From UBA8524 sp964215915 (GTDB lineage Bacteria > Bacteroidota > Bacteroidia > UBA8524), in the NCBI GenBank assembly GCA_964215915.1, contig CAXPEB010000027.1, positions 36,995-100,994 on the forward strand: DNA of 64,000 nt. The letters are read 5' to 3'. This document shows, piece by piece, positions 52,141-61,300 of the stretch (position 1 is the stretch's first letter; each line of letters opens with the position of its first letter). A model generated the notes under the pieces. That model made no database searches. It was given only the letters and a program-made list of their open reading frames with translations, and was not told the origin of the DNA. A program made the position numbers and the translations under genes.

Positions 52141-53337
52141 ATGAAAACCATCGACAGCTTTTCGTTTGCGGGCAAGCGGGCCCTGATACGCGTGGACTTC
52201 AATGTTCCGCTCGATAAGCAAAGCCTTACCATTACCGACGACGCCCGGATGCGTGCGACATTACCTACGTTGAAAAAAATCCTTGCAGACGGGGGTTCCT
52301 GTGTATTGATGTCGCACCTGGGAAGGCCTAAAGAAGGTCCGGAAGACAAATACTCGCTGCGTCATGTGGTGGATCATTTGAAAACGCTGACCGGTGTTCC
52401 CGTATATTTTGCGGACGATTGTATCGGTGAAGAGGCCTTCTCCCTTTCTGCTTCACTTAAGCCGGGTGAGATCCTTTTACTGGAAAACCTGCGCTTCCAT
52501 AAAGAAGAGGAAAAAGGAGATGCTGCGTTTGCCGAAAAGCTGGCTGCACATGGTGATATCTACGTGAACGATGCTTTCGGAACAGCACACCGGGCACATG
52601 CTTCTACAGCGGTAATTGCCCGGTATTTCCCGGAAAACAAATGCTTCGGGTATGTTATGGCCAATGAACTGGCCAATGCGGAAAAGGTCATGAAAAGTGG
52701 CAACAGGCCCTTCACGGCAATTGTAGGTGGAGCCAAAGTATCCGACAAACTGCTTATCCTGGAAAACCTGATAAACCTTGCCGATAATGTGATCGTTGGC
52801 GGAGGAATGGCTTATACTTTCGTGAAAGCTATGGGGGGCCGAATAGGAAGTTCATTGTGCGAAGACGACCGGCTTGAGCTGACACAAAAGCTGTTGAGCC
52901 AGGCCAAGGAAAAGGGAGTTAATATCCTCCTTCCCCAGGATTCGGTTATTGCCGATGCATTCAGCAACGACGCCAATGTCAAGCAAGCCGAAAACGTCGA
53001 TATCCCTGACGGCTGGATGGGGTTGGATATTGGCCCAAGAGCTGCCGAAGAGTTCCGGAAAGTGGTGTTGAACAGCAAAACCATACTTTGGAATGGCCCC
53101 ATGGGTGTGTTTGAGATGAGCCAATTTGAGAACGGCACCAAAACCATTGCTCAGGCAGTTGCCGAAGCAACCGAAAAAAATGGCGCTTTCTCGCTCATCG
53201 GAGGCGGGGACAGCGCTGCGGCTATCGCCAAATTCAACTATCAGGATAAGGTAAGTTACGTATCCACAGGCGGCGGAGCCCTTCTCGAATACTTCGAAGG
53301 GAAAACACTACCCGGTGTTGCTGCCATTGAAGACTAA
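52141..53337 (+). CDS. pgk: Phosphoglycerate kinase
   Basis: 398 residues. The signatures are RALIRVDFNVPLD (about 14-26), SHLGRPKEG (substrate Arg region), FGTAHRAHAST, GGAKVSDKL, GPMGVFE (about 319-325) and the C-terminal nucleotide loop IGGGDSAAAI followed by VSTGGGALLEYFEGKTLPG. It interconverts 1,3-bisphosphoglycerate and 3-phosphoglycerate with ADP/ATP. A strong terminator follows and the gene is monocistronic. Confidence 0.98.
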   Translation: MKTIDSFSFAGKRALIRVDFNVPLDKQSLTITDDARMRATLPTLKKILADGGSCVLMSHLGRPKEGPEDKYSLRHVVDHLKTLTGVPVYFADDCIGEEAFSLSASLKPGEILLLENLRFHKEEEKGDAAFAEKLAAHGDIYVNDAFGTAHRAHASTAVIARYFPENKCFGYVMANELANAEKVMKSGNRPFTAIVGGAKVSDKLLILENLINLADNVIVGGGMAYTFVKAMGGRIGSSLCEDDRLELTQKLLSQAKEKGVNILLPQDSVIADAFSNDANVKQAENVDIPDGWMGLDIGPRAAEEFRKVVLNSKTILWNGPMGVFEMSQFENGTKTIAQAVAEATEKNGAFSLIGGGDSAAAIAKFNYQDKVSYVSTGGGALLEYFEGKTLPGVAAIED

Positions 53338-53365
53338 TAAAAGCAATCCATACGCAATCCATACA

Positions 53366-53400
53366 AAAACCCCGACCAGATATGGCCGGGGTTTTCTTTT
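53366..53400. terminator. Terminator between pgk and the TonB receptor gene
   Basis: AAAACCCCG (53366-53374) pairs with CGGGGTTTT (53387-53395); the T tract then reads CTTTT. The flanking A run lets it work for the leftward receptor gene too. Just before it, CAATCCATA is repeated twice (53344-53362). Confidence 0.75.
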
Positions 53401-53426
53401 ATTCTCTCTTACTCTTTTATTGTTTT

Positions 53427-56357
53427 CTATAGCTTGTATGAAATTCCGATGGAAGCACTTACACCGAGTTTGTATTCTGCTGTAATGTACTTGTCTCCTC
53501 TGAACGTCTGGTATAACTGGTAGGAGTAGTTAAGGATGTTGTTCACCTTAACGCTCATTTCCCAGTGCTTGCTCAGGGCTTTTCCCACAACCAGGTTCAG
53601 GGTAGGAATCGGACGTTCATAGATGTCCGGTGTTCCCAGTGTTCCCACCTGCGCCAAACGTGGCCCAAAGAGATTAAAGGAAAGGGTGGCGTCCAGGCCA
53701 ATGCTATCGTTGTCATACGTCAGGGCAGCATTCACAAGATAAGGAGACTGTCCTTGCAACGGACGCCAGTCCGGAAATTCCGGGTTGTTGTTACGGGCCG
53801 CTGCCAGCTCTGTTGCATTGATCTTGGAATAGGAGTAGATATAGGAAAAGTTCGTGCTGAACTTAAACTGTTTCAGTTTCGGGCTAATGGCCTTCAGGTT
53901 CTTTCTGAATTCCAGTTCGATTCCATATACCTGGGCACTTTCCACGTTATCGAAACGAATAGTCGGGTTTGGTTTCAGAGGGTCAAACACACGGATGATG
54001 GGGTCTTCGAAGTTTTTGTAGAAACCACTCACGGCAATGATTTCTCCGGACTCGGGATAGATTTCATAACGTAAGTCAATATTGGTGATATGCGTACGTT
54101 TTACTCCGGGAGATCCCTCGAAGATAAATCCACCGATAAAATCCAGGGCGGCAAACGGCGCCAGCTCCCTCATGTTCGGACGTGCCAGGGTACGACTTCC
54201 CGCAAAACGAAGGTTGCTCTTGCTGTTGAGTGCGTAGATCAAGCTCAGGGAGGGAAGCAGGTCAGCGCCTTTAATCTCTCCCGTTATGTTTTTTCCTGCG
54301 GTATCAAGGGCATCGGAAACAACCTGGATATCGGTGGTTTCCAACCTCACGCCACCAATAACCTTCAGGCGGTTTGTGAGATTATAAACCCCCATTGCGT
54401 ATGCCGCACCGATATTCTCATGCCCGGTATACAGGTTCTGAGGACGGGTTTGGTCGTAGATAAAGTTGGAGTGCAGGTAACGGATGATCGTGCCGCTGCC
54501 ATCGGTTCTTACATCCACAATCCCGAAGTTGTCTGACTGGAAGTATCTTTCCGGAGAGCCGGCATCATGGATGGTCATGGCATTCGGTGTATAGTTCGGG
54601 CTATTCGGATCAAAAGAAACACCGTCCATTGCTACCCGGTAACGCAATTCGGAAAACTCCCGGTTTTTGGCGGAGTAAGCTACCCCGAATTTCAGTTTAT
54701 CTTCCAGCTTGCTATTTTCTCTTTTGAATGGGATTTCGTAATCCGCCTGTCCGCTGTACTGTATATCCTTCAGGTCACGATAAAATATGGAAGGAAGATC
54801 AAACTCGGACGGGGCGATAATCGGGAGGGAATCGTTCGGATCAATTTTATAGGCAAACAGCTTCATATCCGGCTGTTTCATTGCGGAAACGGTATTACCG
54901 GCTACCCAGGTAAGGGTAGAACCGCGCTTACCGAATTCGTGTTTTCCACTTAGCTGCGTATTGAAGAGTGAGCGTTCCTGCAGGTAGTTTACAGAAGTAA
55001 AAAATAGTGCGTCTGAGTTGGACAATACCTGAGGAGCCCGTCCTACCTGCTGGCGGGAAACTTTATCCCCATCGTGATTATACATAACGTTCAGGCTGAT
55101 CTGGTTACGGATATCCCACTGATAGGTCACATTGGCCAGCCCGCCAAGGTTGGTGTTTTCAGACGCCCGCCGATCACTTAACTGGAAGAAATCGATCAGG
55201 CTTTCCGAGCCCCCTCCCAAAACCTTCCAGGAATTGGAGACCCCATTGCCATAATAACTGAAATTACGGGAATAGCTGATACCCGCAATGTATCCCAGTT
55301 TTTTCTGCTTACCCCAGATATGGCGGTTTCCGTAAGTGGCATTAAAACCGTGATCCATGAAAGAGTTGGTTTGTTGATTTACAAAACTTTCCGGTCGTAT
55401 TCCCTTTGCTGTTTTGTTAAAAATCTCCCTTTCGTAAACATTGGCGGGATTACGTGCCTTCAGGTAAAAGGCATTATTAAGCAATTCTTTGTTTTCAGTA
55501 TAAACGGGATCAAGCTTGCGGGTGCCGTCATCATAACCCAGCCAATCCAGTTTGCCTCCCGGAGCACGGAGAAAACTGCTTTGGAAAGAACCGAGAGAAT
55601 TGTACCCGCCGCTAATCCCCACAGTAAAGACCCTTTTGTCCGGAAAGGCTTTGGTAGAGATATTCACGTTACCGCCTGTAAAGTTCCCAGGCTGGTCCGG
55701 GGTAAATGTCTTTGAGGTAATGATATTATCGATCATTCCCGCCGGAATCAGGTCCATACTGGTACTATTCCGGTAAGGATCTGTGCTGGGCAGGGTCACC
55801 CCATTCATTTGCGTGATGGAATACCGGTCGCCAAGACCCCGCATCACCATATATTTTCCACCTTCCAGGGAAGCTCCGGTTACCTGTTTCATGGATTCCC
55901 CGGCATTGCTTGACCCAAGGCGTTTGATTTCCTGAGAAGAAATGTTGTCTTGTACGGAGATTGCCTTTTTCTGAAGGTTCAGCACGGCAACTTCCGAATT
56001 CCGGATGGCTTCTGCCTGTACTACGGCTTCTTCCATCACTTCAATGTTTTCCTGCAAACCGATATTGATGGTGGTTACCTCTCCGGCTTTGACCACCACC
56101 CCTTCAACGGTTTGTTTTGCCATCCCCACATAGCTGTACTCCACGGTATAAGATCCGGCCTCCAGGTCGATCTGATAATCGCCCATGAGATCGGTAACGG
56201 TACCTTGTCCGGTTTCCTTAACCAGTACGGTAACCCCGGTAAGTTCGTCGCCCAGTGCCTTATCGATCACCCGGCCTTTCAAAACTCCCTTCTCTGCATT
56301 TGCGAGTAATACCGCAACCAGCGCAGAAAACAACAAAACACTTCTGTGGAAAAGCAT
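53427..56357 (-). CDS. TonB-dependent receptor with N-terminal carboxypeptidase-regulatory-like domain
   Basis: 976 residues. Signal peptide VLLFSALVAVLLANA. The CarboxypepD_reg-like domain (about 23-110) opens GVLKGRVIDKALGDELTGVTVLV. The plug (about 120-250) has YMVMRGLGDRYSITQMNGVTLPS and FTGGNVNISTKAFP. A 22-strand barrel follows to the last residues (LGVSASIGISYKL). It imports a substrate across the outer membrane using TonB energy. There is no SusD-like gene. It lies downstream of a T9SS cargo gene whose upstream region carries PhoB-like repeats, so uptake of a phosphorus compound is an inference. Confidence 0.93.
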   Translation of the reverse strand: MLFHRSVLLFSALVAVLLANAEKGVLKGRVIDKALGDELTGVTVLVKETGQGTVTDLMGDYQIDLEAGSYTVEYSYVGMAKQTVEGVVVKAGEVTTINIGLQENIEVMEEAVVQAEAIRNSEVAVLNLQKKAISVQDNISSQEIKRLGSSNAGESMKQVTGASLEGGKYMVMRGLGDRYSITQMNGVTLPSTDPYRNSTSMDLIPAGMIDNIITSKTFTPDQPGNFTGGNVNISTKAFPDKRVFTVGISGGYNSLGSFQSSFLRAPGGKLDWLGYDDGTRKLDPVYTENKELLNNAFYLKARNPANVYEREIFNKTAKGIRPESFVNQQTNSFMDHGFNATYGNRHIWGKQKKLGYIAGISYSRNFSYYGNGVSNSWKVLGGGSESLIDFFQLSDRRASENTNLGGLANVTYQWDIRNQISLNVMYNHDGDKVSRQQVGRAPQVLSNSDALFFTSVNYLQERSLFNTQLSGKHEFGKRGSTLTWVAGNTVSAMKQPDMKLFAYKIDPNDSLPIIAPSEFDLPSIFYRDLKDIQYSGQADYEIPFKRENSKLEDKLKFGVAYSAKNREFSELRYRVAMDGVSFDPNSPNYTPNAMTIHDAGSPERYFQSDNFGIVDVRTDGSGTIIRYLHSNFIYDQTRPQNLYTGHENIGAAYAMGVYNLTNRLKVIGGVRLETTDIQVVSDALDTAGKNITGEIKGADLLPSLSLIYALNSKSNLRFAGSRTLARPNMRELAPFAALDFIGGFIFEGSPGVKRTHITNIDLRYEIYPESGEIIAVSGFYKNFEDPIIRVFDPLKPNPTIRFDNVESAQVYGIELEFRKNLKAISPKLKQFKFSTNFSYIYSYSKINATELAAARNNNPEFPDWRPLQGQSPYLVNAALTYDNDSIGLDATLSFNLFGPRLAQVGTLGTPDIYERPIPTLNLVVGKALSKHWEMSVKVNNILNYSYQLYQTFRGDKYITAEYKLGVSASIGISYKL

Positions 56358-56384
56358 GAAATTAAAGTTGGTTGTTAAATAGGA

Positions 56385-56411
56385 AAAGGTGGTGCTGTAA
56401 ACACCACCTTT
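56385..56411 (-). terminator. Hairpin between the T9SS cargo gene and the TonB receptor gene
   Basis: AAAGGTGGTG (56385-56394) and CACCACCTTT (56402-56411) pair perfectly around a 7-base loop. The tail on the minus strand is TTTTCCTATTT, a weak T tract, so it may be a partial terminator that lowers receptor expression relative to the upstream gene. Confidence 0.6.
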
Positions 56412-56437
56412 ATCCCAAGCAAACTTATTAATGAGTC

Positions 56438-58105
56438 TTATTGTACAATCAGTTTAACAGTCAGCTGACCGTTGGTGCCTTTTACATTTACGAAGTAAGC
56501 ACCTGCAGGCAGCGTATTGATGGTAACGGTGTTCTGACCGGCCTCTACGGCACCCAGGTCTTTAACCATTACTTCCTGACCGGCAACATTTACCACGTTC
56601 ACCACGATGTTATCGTTTTCGTTCAGGGTGAAGCTCAGGGTAGAAGTTCCGCTGGTCGGGTTCGGGAAGATGTTGGTTTCAGCAATATTGTTAACCTGCT
56701 TAGCAGAAGTCAGGGCAGAAGACAAGTGATTGTTTCTGGCCATGGTGCTCCATCCGTTGATCCACTGAGGACCGGTTGTGCTGAAAGCTCCTTTGTAGTT
56801 CACCTGAGTGAAGAAACCGTCATTAGGAACGGTAGCTACATTGGAAGTAACATCGGCATTGGCAGCAGGGCGAGGGTCCAGTTGGTTGTTTTGCAAACGG
56901 TCGATGCCTTTAAGGCCCGGATCAGCTACTTTGTTGTTTCCACCGGTAAATTTAGCGAGCATGTTGGTACGAACCACGGTGGGGTCATCAGAAGTGCTGG
57001 CAATGTTGAACAGTCCGAGAGAACCGGTATCCAGGGTGTTACCTGCACCGAAGTTCCAAAGCAGGTTACTTTCCCAAACGAGGTTTCCGTCTACCAGTTG
57101 CTGGTGAGAATCGATTCCTTTGGAAGCAGCCAGGTCTTCTACTTGCCAGGCCCATTCTTTTCCGTCAACGAAGATGGAGTTTTTGATTTTACCGGCAGTA
57201 GCGTCACGCTGAAGGATCATGATAGTTTGTTGTGCCTGTACACCGGCACCATTTCCAGGTCCGATACCGGTCCAGTTGTATACCTGGGGATCGGAATAAC
57301 GAGAACCTCCGTCAGGAATAGCTCCGTCAAGCTCACCGATACAGTCTCCGATTCCGGCAGATTGGATAGCAAACCAGAACTGGCCTTTTCCGCGGTAACC
57401 TTCGTCCCAGTCAAACGCGTCGTCACGGCAGAAAGCCACGATCGCATATTTTACATTCACACTTCCACCGAAGAATTCCATACCGTCGTCTTTGTTGGCA
57501 TAAACTTCAACATACTCAACGACAGTACCGGATCCCACTGCACAAAAAGAGATTCCGTTCAGCTCATCACCAGATCCCAACTCAAATCCGGCATGACGTA
57601 CGGATACGTAACGCAGGGTTCCACTGTTGTCGTTGTCATCGGTTCCACCGTAAAGAGCGCGGGGCTCTGTTCCGGCAACACCTTCAGCCTGAGCTTCAGC
57701 CAGACCGTCTTTTTCGAAAGGAGCTTTACCGCAGATAACCAGTCCACCCCAAAGGCCGATATCATCCGGGCTCAGGTCAGTAGGATTCGTTACATCATCT
57801 GCTTCGGCAGTAAAGATGATTGGCTCCTCTGCAGTACCGATAGCGTTGATTTTTGCACCGCGAGAAATGGTAAGAAAGGCATCCACACCAGCTTTTCCTT
57901 TGATTACAGTTCCGGCTGCGATGTTAAGGGTTGCACCGGTTTCTACGAAGACAGGTTCTGTGAGCAGGTAAACTTTGTCTTTTGTCCAGTTTACCGTTTC
58001 TCCTGCATTGATTGAGGCGTCTGTTACATTCACCACCGTCTGCGCATTAGCAGATGCAGCAAACAGCGCACAGGCACCTAAGATCCAAAGTTTTGTCTGT
58101 TTCAT
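56438..58105 (-). CDS. T9SS cargo protein, probably a right-handed beta-helix
   Basis: 555 residues from ATG at 58103-58105 (an earlier start at 58141 reads through the promoter). Signal KLWILGACALFAASANAQ. The middle has parallel-strand repeats (VFVETGATLNIAAGTVIKGKAG, GTLRYVSVRHAG, GTVVEYVEVYANKDDGMEFFGGSVNVKYAIVAFCRDDAFDWDEGY), as in pectate-lyase-like solenoids and T9SS surface proteins. The C-terminal type A sorting domain is complete (NIFPNPTSGTSTLSFTL to LPAGAYFVNV). It is secreted to the surface. The upstream repeats suggest phosphate control. Confidence 0.85.
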   Translation of the reverse strand: MKQTKLWILGACALFAASANAQTVVNVTDASINAGETVNWTKDKVYLLTEPVFVETGATLNIAAGTVIKGKAGVDAFLTISRGAKINAIGTAEEPIIFTAEADDVTNPTDLSPDDIGLWGGLVICGKAPFEKDGLAEAQAEGVAGTEPRALYGGTDDNDNSGTLRYVSVRHAGFELGSGDELNGISFCAVGSGTVVEYVEVYANKDDGMEFFGGSVNVKYAIVAFCRDDAFDWDEGYRGKGQFWFAIQSAGIGDCIGELDGAIPDGGSRYSDPQVYNWTGIGPGNGAGVQAQQTIMILQRDATAGKIKNSIFVDGKEWAWQVEDLAASKGIDSHQQLVDGNLVWESNLLWNFGAGNTLDTGSLGLFNIASTSDDPTVVRTNMLAKFTGGNNKVADPGLKGIDRLQNNQLDPRPAANADVTSNVATVPNDGFFTQVNYKGAFSTTGPQWINGWSTMARNNHLSSALTSAKQVNNIAETNIFPNPTSGTSTLSFTLNENDNIVVNVVNVAGQEVMVKDLGAVEAGQNTVTINTLPAGAYFVNVKGTNGQLTVKLIVQ

Positions 58106-58122
58106 GTTCTTAGAATTTGGTG

Positions 58123-58132
58123 CAAAGCTGTA
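58123..58132 (-). promoter_or_regulatory. -7-like promoter box of the beta-helix T9SS gene
   Basis: On the minus strand TACAGCTTTG carries TTTG 18 bases before the ATG; the TA lies two bases further from TTTG than in the usual box. It lies 14 bases after the last of four periodic half-sites. Confidence 0.4.
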
Positions 58133-58140
58133 GGCACGCA

Positions 58141-58181
58141 TTAAAGACTACGTTACCCGAACGTTATGTTATTGTTAAGCG
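58141..58181 (-). promoter_or_regulatory. Four half-sites with 11-bp spacing upstream of the beta-helix T9SS gene
   Basis: On the minus strand TAAC begins at 58177, 58166 and 58155, and TTAA at 58144, so the spacing is exactly 11 bp each time. Direct half-sites at 11-bp spacing are the hallmark of PhoB-type operators. An extra TAAC at 58171 lies between the first two. Confidence 0.5.
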
Positions 58182-58182
58182 G

Positions 58183-58259
58183 CTCGGGGGTTTTCCAGGC
58201 GCCGCGGATAGCCTGCGTTTTTGCAGAAAATGAATACCGTCGAAAAACCGGGACCCGAG
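58183..58259. repeat. Imperfect inverted repeat in the middle of the divergent intergenic region
   Basis: CTCGGG-GGTTTT (58183-58194) pairs with AAAACC-GGGA-CCCGAG (58244-58259), 12 bp with a 4-base bulge and a loop of about 49 bases. It lies between the two sets of periodic half-sites. Role unknown; it could be a cruciform or an operator. Confidence 0.4.
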
Positions 58260-58294
58260 TCGTTTTCTCCCGGAATTCCGAACAGGAATAATTC

Positions 58295-58349
58295 CTTAAC
58301 GGAAAGATTAATCCGGCTTAATTTTACATTCAATCCGGCTTAACATTAC
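58295..58349 (+). promoter_or_regulatory. Periodic half-sites upstream of the phoX-type gene (22-bp period)
   Basis: CTTAA recurs at 58295, 58317 and 58339, exactly 22 bp apart. The segment AATCCGGCTTAA is repeated at 58310 and 58332. Between them, offset 12 or so bases from each CTTAA, lie TTAA or TCAA copies, so the underlying period is close to 11 bp. The last site ends 15 bases before TTTG at 58359, the likely -7 element. This is the geometry expected of a PhoB-dependent promoter. Confidence 0.5.
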
Positions 58350-58385
58350 GCGCAGTCCTTTGCGTAGCATTTCTACGAACATTTT

Positions 58386-61300
58386 ATGAAAAAGAGACTA
58401 TTCCTTGCGCTGGCAGGAAGCAGTGTAATGGGGCTTTCTATGGCCCAATCGCCCCTTTCCCTGCCATTTACACCGAAGGACACGGTGTATGCAACTACAG
58501 AATTCAAGCAGAGCGGAACCGTTTCCGCTAAAATTCTTTTCTCCGCTGACCTCGATTATGTTCATAACCTGAACAGCGGCGACAGCGCCCTTGCCAAAGG
58601 GAACCATGACTTTACCGGTTTCTACCCTATCAACGGAAGCAGTGAGCACGGCTACCTGATCGTAAACCATGAAATTACCAACAGCCGCAACGACATTCTC
58701 GGAGACGGTGGCGGTATGACGGTTTTCGAAGTAAAACGCGACCAAAACGGCGAGTGGCAAGTTATTGGTAATTTCAACAACGTTGATTTTACCACAGTGG
58801 GAGGCACCAACGTAAACTGTGGTGGCGCAACTTCTTACCACGGCACTTTCCTGACTGCCGAAGAATACCCTCAAAGCAGCAATGCGGGCCTCTATGCCGG
58901 AGGTAACGGGGTTCAGGACACTTCCGATTACATGATCCCTGCCGGTAACGGAACCTATAGCGGAACGGTACTGAAAAAATTTGAGAACTATGGATGGATG
59001 GTGGAGGTTGATCCGCTTTCTGCCACTGCCCTGCGTAAAGTATATGCCATGGGCCGTTTCTCTCACGAAGGCGGATGGTGCATGCCCGACAAAAAAACCG
59101 TCTATCTCACTGACGATTTCACTCCGGGAGTATTCTTCAAATTTGTCGCAGACAAACCTGGAGATTACCGTAGCGGACAGCTCTATGCCTATAAACAAGG
59201 TGCGAACGGAGTGGGCGGTTCCTGGATCACGCTCCCCATGGACATCAACTCCCTGATCAATATTCGCGACATTGCCATCAGTATGGGCGCCACCACCTTT
59301 ATCCGCCTGGAATGGATCGTGGAAGCCAATGGAAAACTGTATATTACAGAAACCGGACTGGACAATACCGGAACTGCTCTGAAAGAGGCCCTTTTGGCCG
59401 GAGGAAATATTGCCAAGCACCAATGGGACCTGAACCATAACGGAGATACTACCTTCACCGATTATTACGGCCGGGTTCTGGAGCTTGACCTGAAAACGCT
59501 GACCGTACGTCCTTATATCAACGGAGGAACCTCTACTAACGGAAAATACAACCTCTCTAACCCTGACGGTATCGCCACCGTACGTCAAAACGGTAAACGT
59601 TACCTGGTCATCAACGAAGACCTGAACGGACGCAGTTTCAACCGGATGCCTGCCGGGGTTAACTACAATATCTGTGAAATCTACTATGTGGACCTTGGTC
59701 TGGAAAACCCGACCGTGGACGACGCCAAACTTTTTGCCAGTGGCTCCCCCAATGCGGAAACCACAGGTGGGGTCTTTACCCCGGATGGGTCTACCTATTT
59801 TGTTAACAACCAGCATCCGGCCAGCAGCAATCCGGCACCCTGGAACAAAGCCGCTACCTTAGCCATTACCGGCTTCGAGATCCCTGCTGCCGTTGATCTT
59901 CAACAATGGTCTACCACCCCCAGCCTGGTTAAAATAGACCCCGCCTTCTCTAACGTAGAAACTTTTGGGATCATCAGTTCCGATGACTATATCGAAAACA
60001 ACCCGGATTATGTGTTCGGTGGTTCTGCCGATGGTGCAGGCATTTTGAAAGACGGAAACGGAAACTATACCGTAGTGGTAAACCACGAGGACAACTTCTC
60101 CGTTTCGCGCATTACCCTCGACAAAAACCTGAAACCCATCCAGGGAGAGTACCTGATGAACTCTGATGCCGGTATGTGGCGTCTTTGCTCCGGAACACTG
60201 GCTACTCCCGAAGAACATGGTTTTGGGCCCGTTTACCTCACCTGCGGAGAATCGGGAATTGAATCCAGGACACATGCCGTACCGGTATTCGGACCGGTTT
60301 ATTCCGATTCTCTTGCCGAAGTGCCCAACCTTACCGGTTTCGGTCGTTGGAGCGCTGAAAATGCCGTGCCTCTTCCGAAAAACACTTACCCGGGACAAAC
60401 TATCGTGATCATCGGTGATGACGACAGCGGCCCCGACGGCGGACAGGTTGCTTTGTATGTTGCCAACCAGGGAGACCTGAAAGGCGGAAAACTCTATGTA
60501 TTGAGAAGAAAAGATCTCAACCAGATAGAAACCGATATCGTTGCCGATGGTTCCACTTATGATGTGGAATTTGTGGAAGTTCCCGGACACCTGTTCCTTA
60601 CCGGAGCTCAAATCAATGCCTACTCCAATGGTACTGCCAAATCCATCCGCTTCAACCGGGTAGAAGACCTGGATTACCGGAAGGGTAACGCCGAAGCCGG
60701 AAGAGAAATCTACTTCAATGCCACCGGTAACTCAAACACCTTCAATGGTGAACGGACCAAGTGGGGACGGGTTTACCGCCTCGTTCTGGACGAAAACAAC
60801 CCGCTTGAAGGCAAACTGGAATGTATCCTTGATGGAGACGTGCAAAATGCCAATAACCCTGCCCTGGCTCTGATCCAGCCGGACAACATCTGCGTTACCG
60901 AGGACTATGTTTATGTACAGGAAGACCACAACGGCTACTCCACAACCAACGGATCAGGTGGAGCAACCGAACCACAAAGCTTCCTTGATAACAAAAAACA
61001 CGACGGCCAAATCTACCAGTACGATATCGCTACCAAACAAATGGTAGTGCTTATGGAACTGGATCACCGCCGCAATGCTCCCGATAAAGAAAAATTCAAC
61101 AGGAACAGTTCCGGGACCAGCTACCAGAACAGCAATCCCGGATCCTGGGAATACGGTGCAATGATTGACCTCTCTGAAGTTACCGGCCAGGAAAACCTGT
61201 TCCTGGTTGCACTCCAGCCTCATACCTGGAGAGGAGCAAAATATCAAGGGGTTGACGGTGGAACCGTTCGCCCGAATGAAAACCAGGCTTCCATGCTGAT

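Noticed and set aside
56441..58015. 524-residue open frame opposite the beta-helix T9SS gene
   Set aside because: The opposite strand has a signal peptide, sorting domain and normal composition; the long antisense frame follows from its codon bias.
58398..59816. 472-residue open frame opposite the PhoX-type gene
   Set aside because: Antisense shadow of a clear PhoX domain; no homology, signal or ribosome site.
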